From an uncultured Bacteroidales bacterium (GTDB lineage: Bacteria > Bacteroidota > Bacteroidia > Bacteroidales > UBA932): a stretch of DNA of 64,000 nucleotides. The stretch is from contig CASEBV010000023.1 of NCBI GenBank assembly GCA_949286415.1, forward strand, positions 62,001 to 126,000, given 5' to 3'. Shown here piece by piece: positions 34,204-43,146 of this stretch. The notes below the pieces were generated by a model. It was not told the DNA's origin and did not search any database. It worked only from the letters and a program-made list of their open reading frames with translations. The translations under genes and the position numbers were made by a program. The first letter of the stretch is position 1, and each line of letters opens with the position of its first letter.

Positions 34204-34782
34204 ATGAAACACATTGAATTGAAAGGCACGATCCGCGAGGTCGGCAACAAGGCGGCCGTAAAGGCCATCCGCAGGGCAGGACTTGTTCCTTGCAACATTT
34301 ATGGACTTGGAATGGAGAATATCCTTTTCACAATCGATGCTAAGGATCTCAAGAACATCACACACACTCCGAATTCATATATCATTGACCTTGAACTCAA
34401 CGACGGCAAAAAATTCTATGCTGTCCTCCATGAGGTGCAGTGGCATCCGGTAACTGACGAGGCACTTCATGTCGATCTTCTCGCAGTATCGGAGGACAAG
34501 CCGGTCACAATTGATGTTCCGGTCAAGATTACAGGACATTCAGAGGGCGTGAAAATGGGTGGCAAGCTCCTTGTATCAAGCCGCAAGCTCCGCATCAGCG
34601 CACATCTCCATGATCTTCCTGATCTTCTTGAGGTTGACACCACCGAACTTAGGATCGGAAAGCAGATTGTCGCCGGAGACCTCCACTATGACGGTGTGAC
34701 TATCGTTTCTCCGAAGGCTACAATCATCTGCTCCGTAAGACCTACCCGTGCAAGCAACACCCAGGCTCAGAATAATGCCTGA
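34204..34782 (+). CDS. rplY: 50S ribosomal protein L25/general stress protein Ctc
   Basis: A 192-residue L25 of the two-domain CTC type: an N-terminal 5S-rRNA binding domain (KHIELKGTIREVGNKAAVKA, IRRAGLVPCNIYG, AVLHEVQWHPVTDEALHVDL) and a TL5-like C-terminal beta domain (ITGHSEGVKMGGKLLVSSRK to VSPKATIICSV). The tail is low complexity (TRASNTQAQNNA). It binds 5S rRNA in the large subunit. pth follows 21 bases later, an association seen in many bacteria. Confidence 0.95.
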   Translation: MKHIELKGTIREVGNKAAVKAIRRAGLVPCNIYGLGMENILFTIDAKDLKNITHTPNSYIIDLELNDGKKFYAVLHEVQWHPVTDEALHVDLLAVSEDKPVTIDVPVKITGHSEGVKMGGKLLVSSRKLRISAHLHDLPDLLEVDTTELRIGKQIVAGDLHYDGVTIVSPKATIICSVRPTRASNTQAQNNA

Positions 34783-34803
34783 GTTTGACAAAGACAGCAG
34801 AGA

Positions 34804-35388
34804 ATGAACTATCTGGTAGTCGGACTCGGGAACATCGGCTCCGAATATGCCGGGACCAGACACAATATGGGATTTATGGCATTGGATACCTGGGCACAGG
34901 AAGCCAATGCCATTTTTCAATCCGGCAGATACGGGAGCACGGCAGAAATCAGTTTCAAGGGGAGAAAATTCATTCTGCTCAAACCTTCGACCTACATGAA
35001 TCTCAGCGGGAAGGCCGTACGGTACTGGGTCAATGAACTCAAACTTCCTCTTGAAAACCTGATAGTAATATCTGATGACCTCAATCTTCCGTTCGGAACG
35101 ATAAGGATGCGCAAAAACGGCAGTGACGGCGGACATAACGGACTGGCCAATATCAATGAGATGCTGGGAACTCAGAATTATGCCAGGATAAGAATGGGAA
35201 TCGGCAATGATTTCAACCGGGGAGGTCAGATTGACTTCGTGCTCGGAAGACTCAGTGAAGACGAAATGAAAGAAATGCCACAGATATGCCATAGGGTCAT
35301 AGAAGGCATAAAAACATTTGCCACTGCAGGTGCGGACAGAGCCATGAATAGCGTAAATACGCGACCCAAAAACATTGAGCAGGACTGA
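34804..35388 (+). CDS. pth: Peptidyl-tRNA hydrolase
   Basis: A 194-residue Pth. MNYLVVGLGNIGSEYAGTRH gives the catalytic-site residues Asn10 and His20; KPSTYMNLSGKAV and IVISDDLNLPFGTIRMR (catalytic Asp) and GSDGGHNGLANI follow. It hydrolyses peptidyl-tRNA that drops off the ribosome, recycling tRNA. It is downstream of rplY in the same transcript. Confidence 0.95.
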   Translation: MNYLVVGLGNIGSEYAGTRHNMGFMALDTWAQEANAIFQSGRYGSTAEISFKGRKFILLKPSTYMNLSGKAVRYWVNELKLPLENLIVISDDLNLPFGTIRMRKNGSDGGHNGLANINEMLGTQNYARIRMGIGNDFNRGGQIDFVLGRLSEDEMKEMPQICHRVIEGIKTFATAGADRAMNSVNTRPKNIEQD

Positions 35389-35499
35389 TTTACGAAAATA
35401 AAATAATCTGATATATATTGCTTTTTATATTTTTTATTCATATCTTGCGCAATATTTTGATACTTAAAGTTTAACGAACTATTAAAAAATTAACGTAAA

Positions 35500-35673
35500 A
35501 TGAAAGAGCTTGTTGATCAGATCAAAGCAGAGTACGAGGTTTTCGAGAAGAATGCTGAGGCTCAGGTTGAAAAAGGAAACAAAGCAGCTGGAGCCCGTGC
35601 ACGCAAAGCAGCTTTGAACATCATGAAAATGATGAAAGAGTTCAGAAAGGTCTCTGTTGAGAGCGCAAAATAA
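35500..35673 (+). CDS. Histone H1-like protein Hc1-type
   Basis: A 57-residue basic protein, too short for most ORF cut-offs: ATG at 35500, TAA at 35671. MKELVDQIKAEYEVFEKNAE is followed by VEKGNKAAGARARKAALNIM and KEFRKVSVESAK. This matches the small histone H1/Hc1-like proteins of Bacteroides, thought to bind DNA and help condense the nucleoid. The AT-rich, A-heavy leader (35461-35499) is typical of strong translation in Bacteroidetes. A strong terminator follows, so it is an independent short transcript. Confidence 0.85.
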   Translation: MKELVDQIKAEYEVFEKNAEAQVEKGNKAAGARARKAALNIMKMMKEFRKVSVESAK

Positions 35674-35719
35674 TTTTTCCTTTTCACCAGAAACATAGGG
35701 CTTTGAAAGCCCGAAGATT

Positions 35720-35752
35720 AAGAAGACGGTTCAAGCCGTCTTCTTCTTTTTT
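35720..35752 (+). terminator. Terminator after hc1
   Basis: AAGAAGACGG (35720-35729) pairs with CCGTCTTCTT (35736-35745), followed by CTTTTTT. A smaller palindrome GGGCTTT-g-AAAGCCC lies just before it (35698-35712). Confidence 0.9.
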
Positions 35753-35953
35753 GCTTATATGCAAAGAAAAAGGGACCGGAAACTTTTGTGTTGCCCGACC
35801 CCTGAACGTGTACTAAAACCTAAACCTGCCTTATAGATGCAGACGATTGCTGAAATGTTGCAGCGCGCGAAAAATTTTTATGCCCGGCGCGCAAAAATCA
35901 TCCTACAGCCGGAAATCCTTAGGCCCCGGGGCACCACAGTACCGGGCCACCGC
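35753..35953. other. Gene-free stretch with GC-rich inverted repeats
   Basis: No ORF with coding character. Contains a GCGCGC...GCGCGC pair (35863-35868 and 35887-35892) enclosing an AT-rich loop and a GGCCCCGGGGC string (35920s), either of which may end the convergent PCMD gene transcript. Nothing else recognised. Confidence 0.4.
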
Positions 35954-36949
35954 CTACATTTCAAGATATATATTGTCTATCCACAGCGTATTCCCCACTC
36001 CGCCATAGAATGCCTGGCCGGAACTTGAAAGGAACTTTATTATCATCACATCAGGAGTCTCATCCGGACCCGCCCAGCCTTCTTCTATCACCATGACATT
36101 GTCTCCGCGACTGTTTATCGCATGGAAAGTCCGTTCAGACCCTTGCTGGAGTTCCATGCCTTTCTCATAAAATTCCTCGCCGGAGATATCGCCGTAGTGG
36201 ATTTCAAGACGGTGTCCGTTCTTCCATTCGGGAATATTGTTTTTCACCTGCTCATATGCTGTACCCACCCGCAGGGCATGAATGTTCCCGTCTTCGTCTT
36301 CCCATCTTTTCTGAAGGATGACGGCAATCTCCGGATAATCAGGATAGCCCATGTGCCTGAGTCTGGAAAAACCGGTGCCGCGTACTGTTTCATGACCTAC
36401 ATCTGCCTTATAGTCAAAGACAATGGCTTCCGGTCTGCCCGAAAACGGCACTCCATAAAGAACTTTTGCCATGGGATCACTCGTGTCGCGTATCGGTTCG
36501 GGGAGGGACCCGAGAATGAACGCTCCCTGGCAAGTAACATCCATATTGATGATTCCCAATGCCTTGACAGTCTCAATATGAGTCTCAATCCTCGCACAAT
36601 ACCCGTCCCCCCGCTTTTCAGGAAAGACAGTCGTGCTTGTCTTCGTGATGCCTGCCACAACCGCAAGGACATTGTTGGTACGCCATAGATAATCGTCGGG
36701 AGCGGCATACGGTTCACGAGTATTCACATTGCCGTAGTTCCCGTAGAATTCATACAGGACTTTCGTATTTCCGCCGATGACAGATGACTCCTTCACTGTC
36801 CTGCTGCACCAGGAATCCAATGTACCATAGCGGTTAAGCAAAGCCACAGTCTCCTCTGCCGACAGGCCCGATGCAGTCTGGGCATATAATGTCTGTCCGG
36901 CACAGAACCAGGACAGGAAGCATGCGGTCAAAAAAATTGTTCGTCTCAT
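35954..36949 (-). CDS. PCMD-domain (putative carbohydrate metabolism) secreted protein
   Basis: A 331-residue protein from ATG 36949 with a Sec signal peptide (MRRTIFLTACFLSWFCAGQT then LYAQ, cleavage after AQ likely). The rest matches the PCMD domain seen in Bacteroidetes: KVLYGVPFSGRPEAIVFDYK, ALRVGTAYEQV, RLEIHYGDI and a final GVGNTLWIDNIYLEM. The fold is a beta-sandwich linked with carbohydrate metabolism; no catalytic role is known. Unlike many PCMD proteins it has no lipobox. Its divergent neighbour is an M6 peptidase. The longer frame to 37234 runs over the promoter and the protease start and is rejected. Confidence 0.75.
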   Translation of the reverse strand: MRRTIFLTACFLSWFCAGQTLYAQTASGLSAEETVALLNRYGTLDSWCSRTVKESSVIGGNTKVLYEFYGNYGNVNTREPYAAPDDYLWRTNNVLAVVAGITKTSTTVFPEKRGDGYCARIETHIETVKALGIINMDVTCQGAFILGSLPEPIRDTSDPMAKVLYGVPFSGRPEAIVFDYKADVGHETVRGTGFSRLRHMGYPDYPEIAVILQKRWEDEDGNIHALRVGTAYEQVKNNIPEWKNGHRLEIHYGDISGEEFYEKGMELQQGSERTFHAINSRGDNVMVIEEGWAGPDETPDVMIIKFLSSSGQAFYGGVGNTLWIDNIYLEM

Positions 36950-37002
36950 AAAAAAATTGTAACTATGCAAAGATATAATGTCCACGACAGACAAGAAATC
37001 TG

Positions 37003-37033
37003 CAAAGATACGGATATAAAAGCTACTGACAAT
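37003..37033 (-). promoter_or_regulatory. Candidate promoter for the PCMD gene
   Basis: Minus strand: ATTG (37030-37033), 19 bases, TATCTTTG (37003-37010), about 54 bases before ATG 36949. A second CAAAGATA copy lies at 36968-36975 without a partner. Confidence 0.4.
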
Positions 37034-37043
37034 ACATAATGTC

Positions 37044-39212
37044 ATGAAATCCCTTTGCCTGACGATAATGATAATAGTTGTCGCCGCCATCCTGCAAGAT
37101 GGTGCGGCAGAGGCAAGTCCGGCCAGAAAGAGGGAAATATTGCTGGAACAGCCTGACGGAAGCACTTTCAAGGCAAGATTGTCCGGAGATGAATTCTTCA
37201 AGATGCTCACCACCGAAGACGGCGCTTCCATCATTCAGAATCCGGACGGATGGTATTGTTATGCAGCCTATTCTGCCGACTGCAAAAAGATTTCAAGCGG
37301 CTGCAGAGTCGGAGAGGATGCACCGTCGGCTGTCATTGCCGGCAGCAAGGCAATCCCCATGCAGAATATCGGGAGGGCAGCTTCATCCGCAAGGGCATCA
37401 GCCGCCGGCATCCGGGAAGTGGCGCTGAAAGAGCGTCTTGCCTCCGGAAGCGAGAAGCACGGCATTGTGATCCTCGTCCAGTTTCAGAATTTGAAATTTA
37501 CTTTCGGCAGGAATGACTTTCTGGCATTGCTCAATTCCGGCAGAGACGGAAGGCCCGGAGCCATTGACTACTTCAACGAACAGTTCCGGGGGCTGTATAA
37601 TTTTTCTTTTGATGTAAGCGAGATAATCACATTGGACAGGAATTATCAGTACTATGGAGAAAATGACCAGACTATCGGAGGCAAAGACATGAGAGCCGCA
37701 GAAATGGTCAGGGAAGCCTGCAGGAAAGCCGACGGCAAGATTGATTTCTCTCTATATGATGACGACGGGGACGGAGCCGCAGACAATATTTTCATAATCT
37801 ATGCCGGCCCGGACGAGGCGGAAGGAGCCGGAGACAATCACATATGGTCACATGCCTGGTTTTTGGACCAGGCTTCAGGCTCGGGACTTGTCCTGGACGG
37901 AGTCAGGATCAACCGCTACGCCTGTACTTCGGAACTTTTTGACGGGGAAATCACCGGAATCGGAACATTCTGCCATGAATACAGCCACACATTCGGCCTT
38001 CCTGACATGTACGACACCGACTATATGAACAGCGGAGGTCTTGCAGAAGGCCTTTGGGGCAGCACTTCCCTGATGGACAAGGGCAACAGAAATGACAACG
38101 GGCACACGCCGCCCAACTTCAATGCCATTGAACGGGAAATTCTCGGCATATCAGACAGCAGGGCTATCACCGAAAGCGGAAGATATGAGATCCGGCCAGT
38201 AAATCAGGGAGGAGTATGCTACAGGATTGATTCCGGCATCCCGGGCGAATATTTTCTCATCGAGTGCAGGGACGATTCGGGCTGGGACAGATACATCGGC
38301 GGAGCAGGTCTCCTCGTATATCATCTGGACAAGTCCGAGAATGATTCCGGATACGGGATGACAGCATTCGGGAGGTGGCAGAACAATGCCAATTCCGTAA
38401 ACTGCAATCCTGAGCACCAATGTGCGGATCTTATTGAAGCCGTCATGCCCGCATCATTTCCGGGGAACGGAGAATATCAGGACATAAGCCCGGTCTTCTT
38501 CCCGAGCGGCGAGATAAATTCACTGTCCCCGGAAAGCGGCAATCCTATAACTTTCTGGAATGGAGAACAGTCGATATTCCGGATAACAGACATTGCCAGG
38601 ACAGAATCCGGGGCAAGTTTCACAGTATCCCTCACAGAATCGGCTCAGATTCCGAGCCCTGTAATAACAGGCAAGGACATTTTCCAGGATGCTGCAATAA
38701 TAAGCTGGAGCGTCAGTGCCGGATTTGCAGGAACAATGCACATCTCATGGAGGGAAAATTCCTCCGGTGCATATATCAGACAAGAAGTCAGTCCATATTC
38801 AGCCACCAACAACGACATTAAGTATGCCGTTGTACTTGAAGGACTTGAACCTCAGACGAGATATGATGTCAGGATTTCATGTTCAGAAAACGGCAGCGAA
38901 GGAAATGCCGTTGACGCTGGGTTCGTGACAAAAACCGCAGCTGCAAACGGGCGGCCATACATCTACCTCAGATACGCGGAGAGAAATGAAGACGGCTCAT
39001 TTCCTGTCGGGACAAGACTTCCGCTGAGACTGTTCAATGCCATTGGGGCAGCGAAAATCGAATGGACATACAACGGAAAAATGATTTCACCCGGAGACAA
39101 CGGTTATTTCATTCCTTCCGCATCAGGCATCCTGAAGGCAAAGGCATATCATGAAGACGGTTCTGTGGATATTATCACCAAGAGAATCATCATAAGGTCT
39201 GACAAAATATGA
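37044..39212 (+). CDS. M6-family (immune inhibitor A-like) secreted metallopeptidase
   Basis: A 722-residue secreted protein with signal peptide MKSLCLTIMIIVVAAILQ. Residues 25-130 look like a propeptide (LEQPDGSTFKARLSGDEFF). The catalytic domain has FCHEYSHTFGLPDMYDTDYM (HEXXH at about 310 with a downstream Asp, the M6 pattern) and WGSTSLMDKGNRND, where SLMD is the Met-turn. A fibronectin III-like domain (about 540-630; DAAIISWSVSAGFAGTMHIS) and a C-terminal Ig-like domain (RPYIYLRYAERNEDG) complete it. M6 enzymes degrade host or matrix proteins. The next gene overlaps by four bases (ATGA), so they are translationally coupled. Confidence 0.88.
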   Translation: MKSLCLTIMIIVVAAILQDGAAEASPARKREILLEQPDGSTFKARLSGDEFFKMLTTEDGASIIQNPDGWYCYAAYSADCKKISSGCRVGEDAPSAVIAGSKAIPMQNIGRAASSARASAAGIREVALKERLASGSEKHGIVILVQFQNLKFTFGRNDFLALLNSGRDGRPGAIDYFNEQFRGLYNFSFDVSEIITLDRNYQYYGENDQTIGGKDMRAAEMVREACRKADGKIDFSLYDDDGDGAADNIFIIYAGPDEAEGAGDNHIWSHAWFLDQASGSGLVLDGVRINRYACTSELFDGEITGIGTFCHEYSHTFGLPDMYDTDYMNSGGLAEGLWGSTSLMDKGNRNDNGHTPPNFNAIEREILGISDSRAITESGRYEIRPVNQGGVCYRIDSGIPGEYFLIECRDDSGWDRYIGGAGLLVYHLDKSENDSGYGMTAFGRWQNNANSVNCNPEHQCADLIEAVMPASFPGNGEYQDISPVFFPSGEINSLSPESGNPITFWNGEQSIFRITDIARTESGASFTVSLTESAQIPSPVITGKDIFQDAAIISWSVSAGFAGTMHISWRENSSGAYIRQEVSPYSATNNDIKYAVVLEGLEPQTRYDVRISCSENGSEGNAVDAGFVTKTAAANGRPYIYLRYAERNEDGSFPVGTRLPLRLFNAIGAAKIEWTYNGKMISPGDNGYFIPSASGILKAKAYHEDGSVDIITKRIIIRSDKI

Positions 39213-39637
39213 TGAAAGGCAAAGGAATATTAATCGCATCTGTCCTGTCCGTCATGCCGGCGGGATGTGTCCAGTCGCCATTTTCCGAAAAAGAATTTTC
39301 CGGAAAAGAAGAAATATCCCTGTATATAAACGGCGTCCTGCTGCATGAATATGTGCCGGAAACTCATCAGCTCGGATACAATCCCTCAAAAAATGAAATC
39401 AGAGTGTGCGATGACAATATGGCGGACTATTTTATACTTGATTTTGACGAGATGCCCTCGGAGGAAGGCCAGACAGTGACAGCCACAATCGAATACACGA
39501 CTGCAGATGACATAAAGATCAAGAAAGGACTGGCATTCAATGTCACAAAAAAAGACATTGCCGAAGGGAAAATCTGGCTATGGAACGGCAAAGGAAAAAT
39601 CGGAGTCGTAATTCCGGTGCCTGAACGACTTGAATAA
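39209..39637 (+). CDS. Small lipoprotein coupled to the M6 peptidase
   Basis: A 142-residue lipoprotein: MMKGKGILIASVLSVMPAGC has a signal ending in the lipobox PAGC. The mature part is probably a single beta-sandwich (ISLYINGVLLHEYVPETHQ, TVTATIEYTTADDIKIKKG). No family recognised. Its start overlaps the M6 stop (39209-39212), which argues for cofunction, perhaps as an inhibitor, chaperone or surface partner of the peptidase; this is inference. Confidence 0.65.
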   Translation: MMKGKGILIASVLSVMPAGCVQSPFSEKEFSGKEEISLYINGVLLHEYVPETHQLGYNPSKNEIRVCDDNMADYFILDFDEMPSEEGQTVTATIEYTTADDIKIKKGLAFNVTKKDIAEGKIWLWNGKGKIGVVIPVPERLE

Positions 39638-39649
39638 CACATACATACA

Positions 39650-40294
39650 ATGAAAATTCTAAATGTTCCATTTATCAGGGGGCTGGAGTCAATGGCTCCG
39701 GAAGAAATAGAAATCGCAATGGAATTGGCCGGGGCCAAGGCTGCCGTAGATTCCGTCAATTGGCCGGAGGAATGGCCATATTGTCCTTCTGTTCATGCAA
39801 TTGCAGCCAGAAGTGCATCTCATCTCTTTGTATTCTACCATGTCAGAGGACTGGACCTGAGGGCACAGGCACTTGAATACAATGGTCCGGTATGGGAAGA
39901 CAGCTGCTGCGAATTTTTCATTTCGGATCCGCAAGACGGCACATACTACAATTTTGAGATGAACTGCATCGGGACTCTGCTGGCGGCCAAAAGGAAAAGC
40001 CGCACCGACTGCCGGCATTTTGATGCCTCCGTTCTTGATAAAGTCATCAGATACAGTTCTCTGCAGCGGGAAAGATATGACATCGGGGACAAGATGTTCA
40101 GTTGGGAAGTCGCTATGGGCATCCCGTTCGGCATGATAGGACTTGACGGAGGGAATCTGCCGGAAAAAGTCCGCGCAAACTTTTTCAAATGTGCAGACAA
40201 GGCTGCACATCCGCATTTCCTGAGCTGGAATCCCATTGATGTTCCATCGCCGGATTTCCATCGTCCGGATTTCTTCGGAGAACTCCGATTCTGA
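39650..40294 (+). CDS. CBM9-like carbohydrate-binding protein
   Basis: A 214-residue soluble protein without signal peptide. The pattern LFVFYHVRGLDLRA, PVWEDSCCEFFISDPQDGTY then YNFEMNCIGTLLAAKR, FSWEVAMGIPFGMIGL and a final HFLSWNPIDVPSPDFHRPDF matches the CBM9-like family common in Bacteroidetes, where VWEDSCVEFF and PDFHRPE(Y/F)FG are conserved. In characterised CBM9 modules the fold binds sugars; for these free-standing cytoplasmic-looking proteins the ligand is unknown. It is 12 bases after the small lipoprotein gene and precedes the kinase gene. Confidence 0.78.
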   Translation: MKILNVPFIRGLESMAPEEIEIAMELAGAKAAVDSVNWPEEWPYCPSVHAIAARSASHLFVFYHVRGLDLRAQALEYNGPVWEDSCCEFFISDPQDGTYYNFEMNCIGTLLAAKRKSRTDCRHFDASVLDKVIRYSSLQRERYDIGDKMFSWEVAMGIPFGMIGLDGGNLPEKVRANFFKCADKAAHPHFLSWNPIDVPSPDFHRPDFFGELRF

Positions 40295-40338
40295 GACAGG
40301 CACACCATATCACAGATTAAATTTCCATTGACAGCGCA

Positions 40339-41487
40339 ATGATGTACACCGAAGCAGAACTTTTTGAAATAATTGCAGAATTTGACATTGAAGGCCGGGC
40401 TGAGACAATCAAGGCCCTGGGGCCGGGATTCATCAACGACACATTCATCGTGTCGACAAGGCCGGACATGACATCAGGCAAGTCCCCGAGATACATTCTC
40501 CAGCGGAAAAACCACAATGTATTCCCTGACATTCCCGGCATGATGTCCAACATCCGGATGGTAACGGACCACCTCAGGAAAAAAGTCATTGCAGCCGGAG
40601 GAGACCCGGACAGGGAAGTACTGAAAGTCATACGGAGAAAGGCGGCCAGCATGAATGAAGAGGAAAAGTCCATGGCAGCAGGTGACCTGTGCTACAGGGA
40701 CAGCAACGGCAACTGGTGGGCTGTGTGCCTGTTCATCGAAGGGTCCGTGACCTATGAAAAGGCGGACAGTCCGGCTCTCGCATACAAGGGAGGCGAAGGA
40801 ATCGGCAGATTCCAGTCGATGCTGGCTGACTTCACCACTCCGCTGAACGAGACAATCAAAGGCTTTCACGACATACGCCGGAGACTCGTCCAATGGGACG
40901 ATGCGCTCAGGAGGGACTCCGCAGGAAGAGTACGGGAAGTGGCGGAGGAAATCAGCCGGATAGAATCACTCAGGGAAAAGATGCTGGACTTCTGGTCACT
41001 TGCAGAAGACGGTATCCTTCCGAAGAGAGTCACCCACAATGACACCAAGATAAGCAACATTCTCTTTGACAAAAGCGGGAATGTACTGTGCGTCATTGAC
41101 CTTGACACCTGCATGAGCAGCACTTCCCTGAACGACTTCGGTGATGCCATCCGGTCATATGCCAATACCGGGGCAGAAGACGACAGGGACCTGGACAAGG
41201 TCTCGATGTCAATGGAAATGTTCAGGGGCTACACCGCAGGGTATCTGTCTCAGAGAAGAAACACTCTGACAGATGAAGAAGCTGCGCATCTTGCTTTCTC
41301 CGCCCTCTACATCACATACGAACAGGTACTCCGGTTCCTTATGGACTATATCGACGGGGACACCTACTACAAGACGGCATATCCTGAGCATAACCTTGTC
41401 AGGGCAAGGGCACAAAACAAACTGCTCCTCAGCATGGAGGAGCAGTACGATGGGATGAGGGCCGTTGTGGATGAACTGATGAAATAG
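40339..41487 (+). CDS. Aminoglycoside-phosphotransferase-fold kinase, N-acetylhexosamine 1-kinase (NahK)-like
   Basis: A 382-residue kinase with the APH fold. The N-terminal lobe has IKALGPGFINDTFIV and YILQRKNHNVFPDIPGMMSN; the catalytic loop is RVTHNDTKISNILFDKSG and the metal-binding segment VLCVIDLDTCMSS. ILQRKNHNVF and FQSMLADF are what I know from NahK-like enzymes, which phosphorylate N-acetylhexosamines at C1 in salvage of mucin-type lacto-N-biose sugars. The neighbouring CBM9-like and PCMD genes fit glycan handling. A desulfatase or other partner is absent, so the substrate is tentative. Confidence 0.75.
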   Translation: MMYTEAELFEIIAEFDIEGRAETIKALGPGFINDTFIVSTRPDMTSGKSPRYILQRKNHNVFPDIPGMMSNIRMVTDHLRKKVIAAGGDPDREVLKVIRRKAASMNEEEKSMAAGDLCYRDSNGNWWAVCLFIEGSVTYEKADSPALAYKGGEGIGRFQSMLADFTTPLNETIKGFHDIRRRLVQWDDALRRDSAGRVREVAEEISRIESLREKMLDFWSLAEDGILPKRVTHNDTKISNILFDKSGNVLCVIDLDTCMSSTSLNDFGDAIRSYANTGAEDDRDLDKVSMSMEMFRGYTAGYLSQRRNTLTDEEAAHLAFSALYITYEQVLRFLMDYIDGDTYYKTAYPEHNLVRARAQNKLLLSMEEQYDGMRAVVDELMK

Positions 41488-41514
41488 CTTTCAGACCATC
41501 CCGCCGGCCGGGAA

Positions 41515-43131
41515 TTACCAGACAAATTCAAAGCGTATGTCACGCGGTATGCCGTGGGCATTGACATTTGCAATGTCTGCGGCAAGGGCTTCTGGAATGA
41601 CAGCATTCCTGGCGGCATATTCCTTTGCGAACTCATAGTTTCCTTCCGCCTGTACGGTAAGAATCAGGTCTGCCCAGGAATTGATTGCAGCAAGGGCCTT
41701 CTCATAATCAATATGATATAGGCCGTCCTTGTTGCGTGAAAACGCCCCGTTCTCTTTCAGATAGTTGTAGCACATCATATTCGCCCGTCCGTGCGAAGAA
41801 GCCGAGCCGAAACGCACTGAACGCACGAGTCCGGCGATGAATGTGGTAATCGCATCCTCTTTGGTAATGAGAGGGATTTCCTTCATGTCGACCAGCCGGC
41901 ATACCATGAACAGACCGAGGATATCGGCCTTGGCTTCCTCCCAGGTAGTCTTTTCCGTACCGAGGGCCTCGTCGACGGTACCTTTCCCGTTCACAGTCTC
42001 CTTGACTCCAAGTCCATGCGCCACCTCATGGAAAGTCACATTCCAGAAGAAGGCCTCGTCACGGAGATGCCTGCGCTGCTCCGGCTCTATCAGAAGACGG
42101 CCGATAGGAAGAAGAATCTTGCCGAATTTGGCTGTGATGCTGTTGTGCAACTGAAGACGGCGCGTGCCCTTGGCTGCATGGACCCTCTCGTCATTCGGAA
42201 GATTGATGGCTATGGTCTTGCTGCCCGCATTGCAGTCTCCCGAATAATAAATGGCGTCATAGACATTCAGGTCGGAAGATGTGCCCGGCACAAAGGTCTT
42301 GTACTCAGGGCGGCAAGGAAGCATTTTCTGAAGCTCGGGAAGCATGGATACATATTTGGCAAGCTCCGCGCTCCTCTCCTCGTCTTTCAGCAGGATGAAG
42401 CATTCATATGAAGCCTTGGCTTCATTGAGCTTGTCATCATAGTTTTCAATCGGTCCGATGACAATGTCTATCTTGCTGTCCTTCATGTCCATCCACGCCA
42501 GATCGCTTTCAAGGTAATCGTCAGTGCGGAAAGCCTCTACCCTCTTGGTGAGATAGTTTCTGAGACCCTCATTTTCGGTGATTGATGCGGCCTCCTCAAG
42601 ATAACGGCAGATTTCGTCAAGCTGGGCCCGGTACTCGTCCCTGTACCATACGCATTTCAGATTGCCGTCGGCGTCTCTCCTCAGGACAGTATACAGGCTG
42701 TTCTTGTCCGGGTCGTCAAATGCGGCAAATTCCTCTGCCGTGATATCCTGCGGATAATAATTCGCGCCAAGCGGCTTCGCACCGTAGCCTTCGATGAAAG
42801 GCTCGTTGTCGGCAAGACGGTCCCAAGGGCCGTAATTGATAAGCGCATAGTCCTTTGCCGCCGGGTCGGTAAGAGATTCAAGGAGCGAATCCCTGTCCCC
42901 GAATGTCTGCTGCCAGAAAAGTCCGTCAATGACCCTTCCTGCTGAACGGAAAAGATTGAGGACCTGCATGTCCTTGTCGGAAAGAGTCTTGATCATCGGG
43001 GAGGTCACCTCCACGACAGCATACTCATCCACCTTGGCCTGAAGACCGGAGTCATCAGTCTGTGAGCATGAAACAACATGTGCAGCCAACACTGCAGCTG
43101 CACATGCAAAAATATATGCTTTTCCCATCAT
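41515..43131 (-). CDS. M49-type zinc peptidase (short form), lipoprotein
   Basis: A 538-residue lipoprotein with signal MMGKAYIFACAAAVLAAHVV and lipobox VVSC. Zinc site NVTFHEVAHGLGVKETV (HEXXH, about 367) with the second glutamate in EEAKADILGLFMV (about 399), matching the EExxAD motif of M49 enzymes. The classical six-residue HEXXGH of the neighbour at 30440-32455 is replaced by a five-residue HEVAH, as in bacterial short M49 relatives. It should hydrolyse short peptides at the cell envelope. tpiA is convergent-adjacent upstream on the same strand (15 bases), likely cotranscribed. Confidence 0.82.
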   Translation of the reverse strand: MMGKAYIFACAAAVLAAHVVSCSQTDDSGLQAKVDEYAVVEVTSPMIKTLSDKDMQVLNLFRSAGRVIDGLFWQQTFGDRDSLLESLTDPAAKDYALINYGPWDRLADNEPFIEGYGAKPLGANYYPQDITAEEFAAFDDPDKNSLYTVLRRDADGNLKCVWYRDEYRAQLDEICRYLEEAASITENEGLRNYLTKRVEAFRTDDYLESDLAWMDMKDSKIDIVIGPIENYDDKLNEAKASYECFILLKDEERSAELAKYVSMLPELQKMLPCRPEYKTFVPGTSSDLNVYDAIYYSGDCNAGSKTIAINLPNDERVHAAKGTRRLQLHNSITAKFGKILLPIGRLLIEPEQRRHLRDEAFFWNVTFHEVAHGLGVKETVNGKGTVDEALGTEKTTWEEAKADILGLFMVCRLVDMKEIPLITKEDAITTFIAGLVRSVRFGSASSHGRANMMCYNYLKENGAFSRNKDGLYHIDYEKALAAINSWADLILTVQAEGNYEFAKEYAARNAVIPEALAADIANVNAHGIPRDIRFEFVW

Positions 43132-43146
43132 CGGAACGACAGTATC

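Noticed and set aside
35954-37234. A 426-residue version of the PCMD protein
   Set aside because: The first 95 codons cover the divergent M6 start and promoter; ATG 36949 begins a clear signal peptide.
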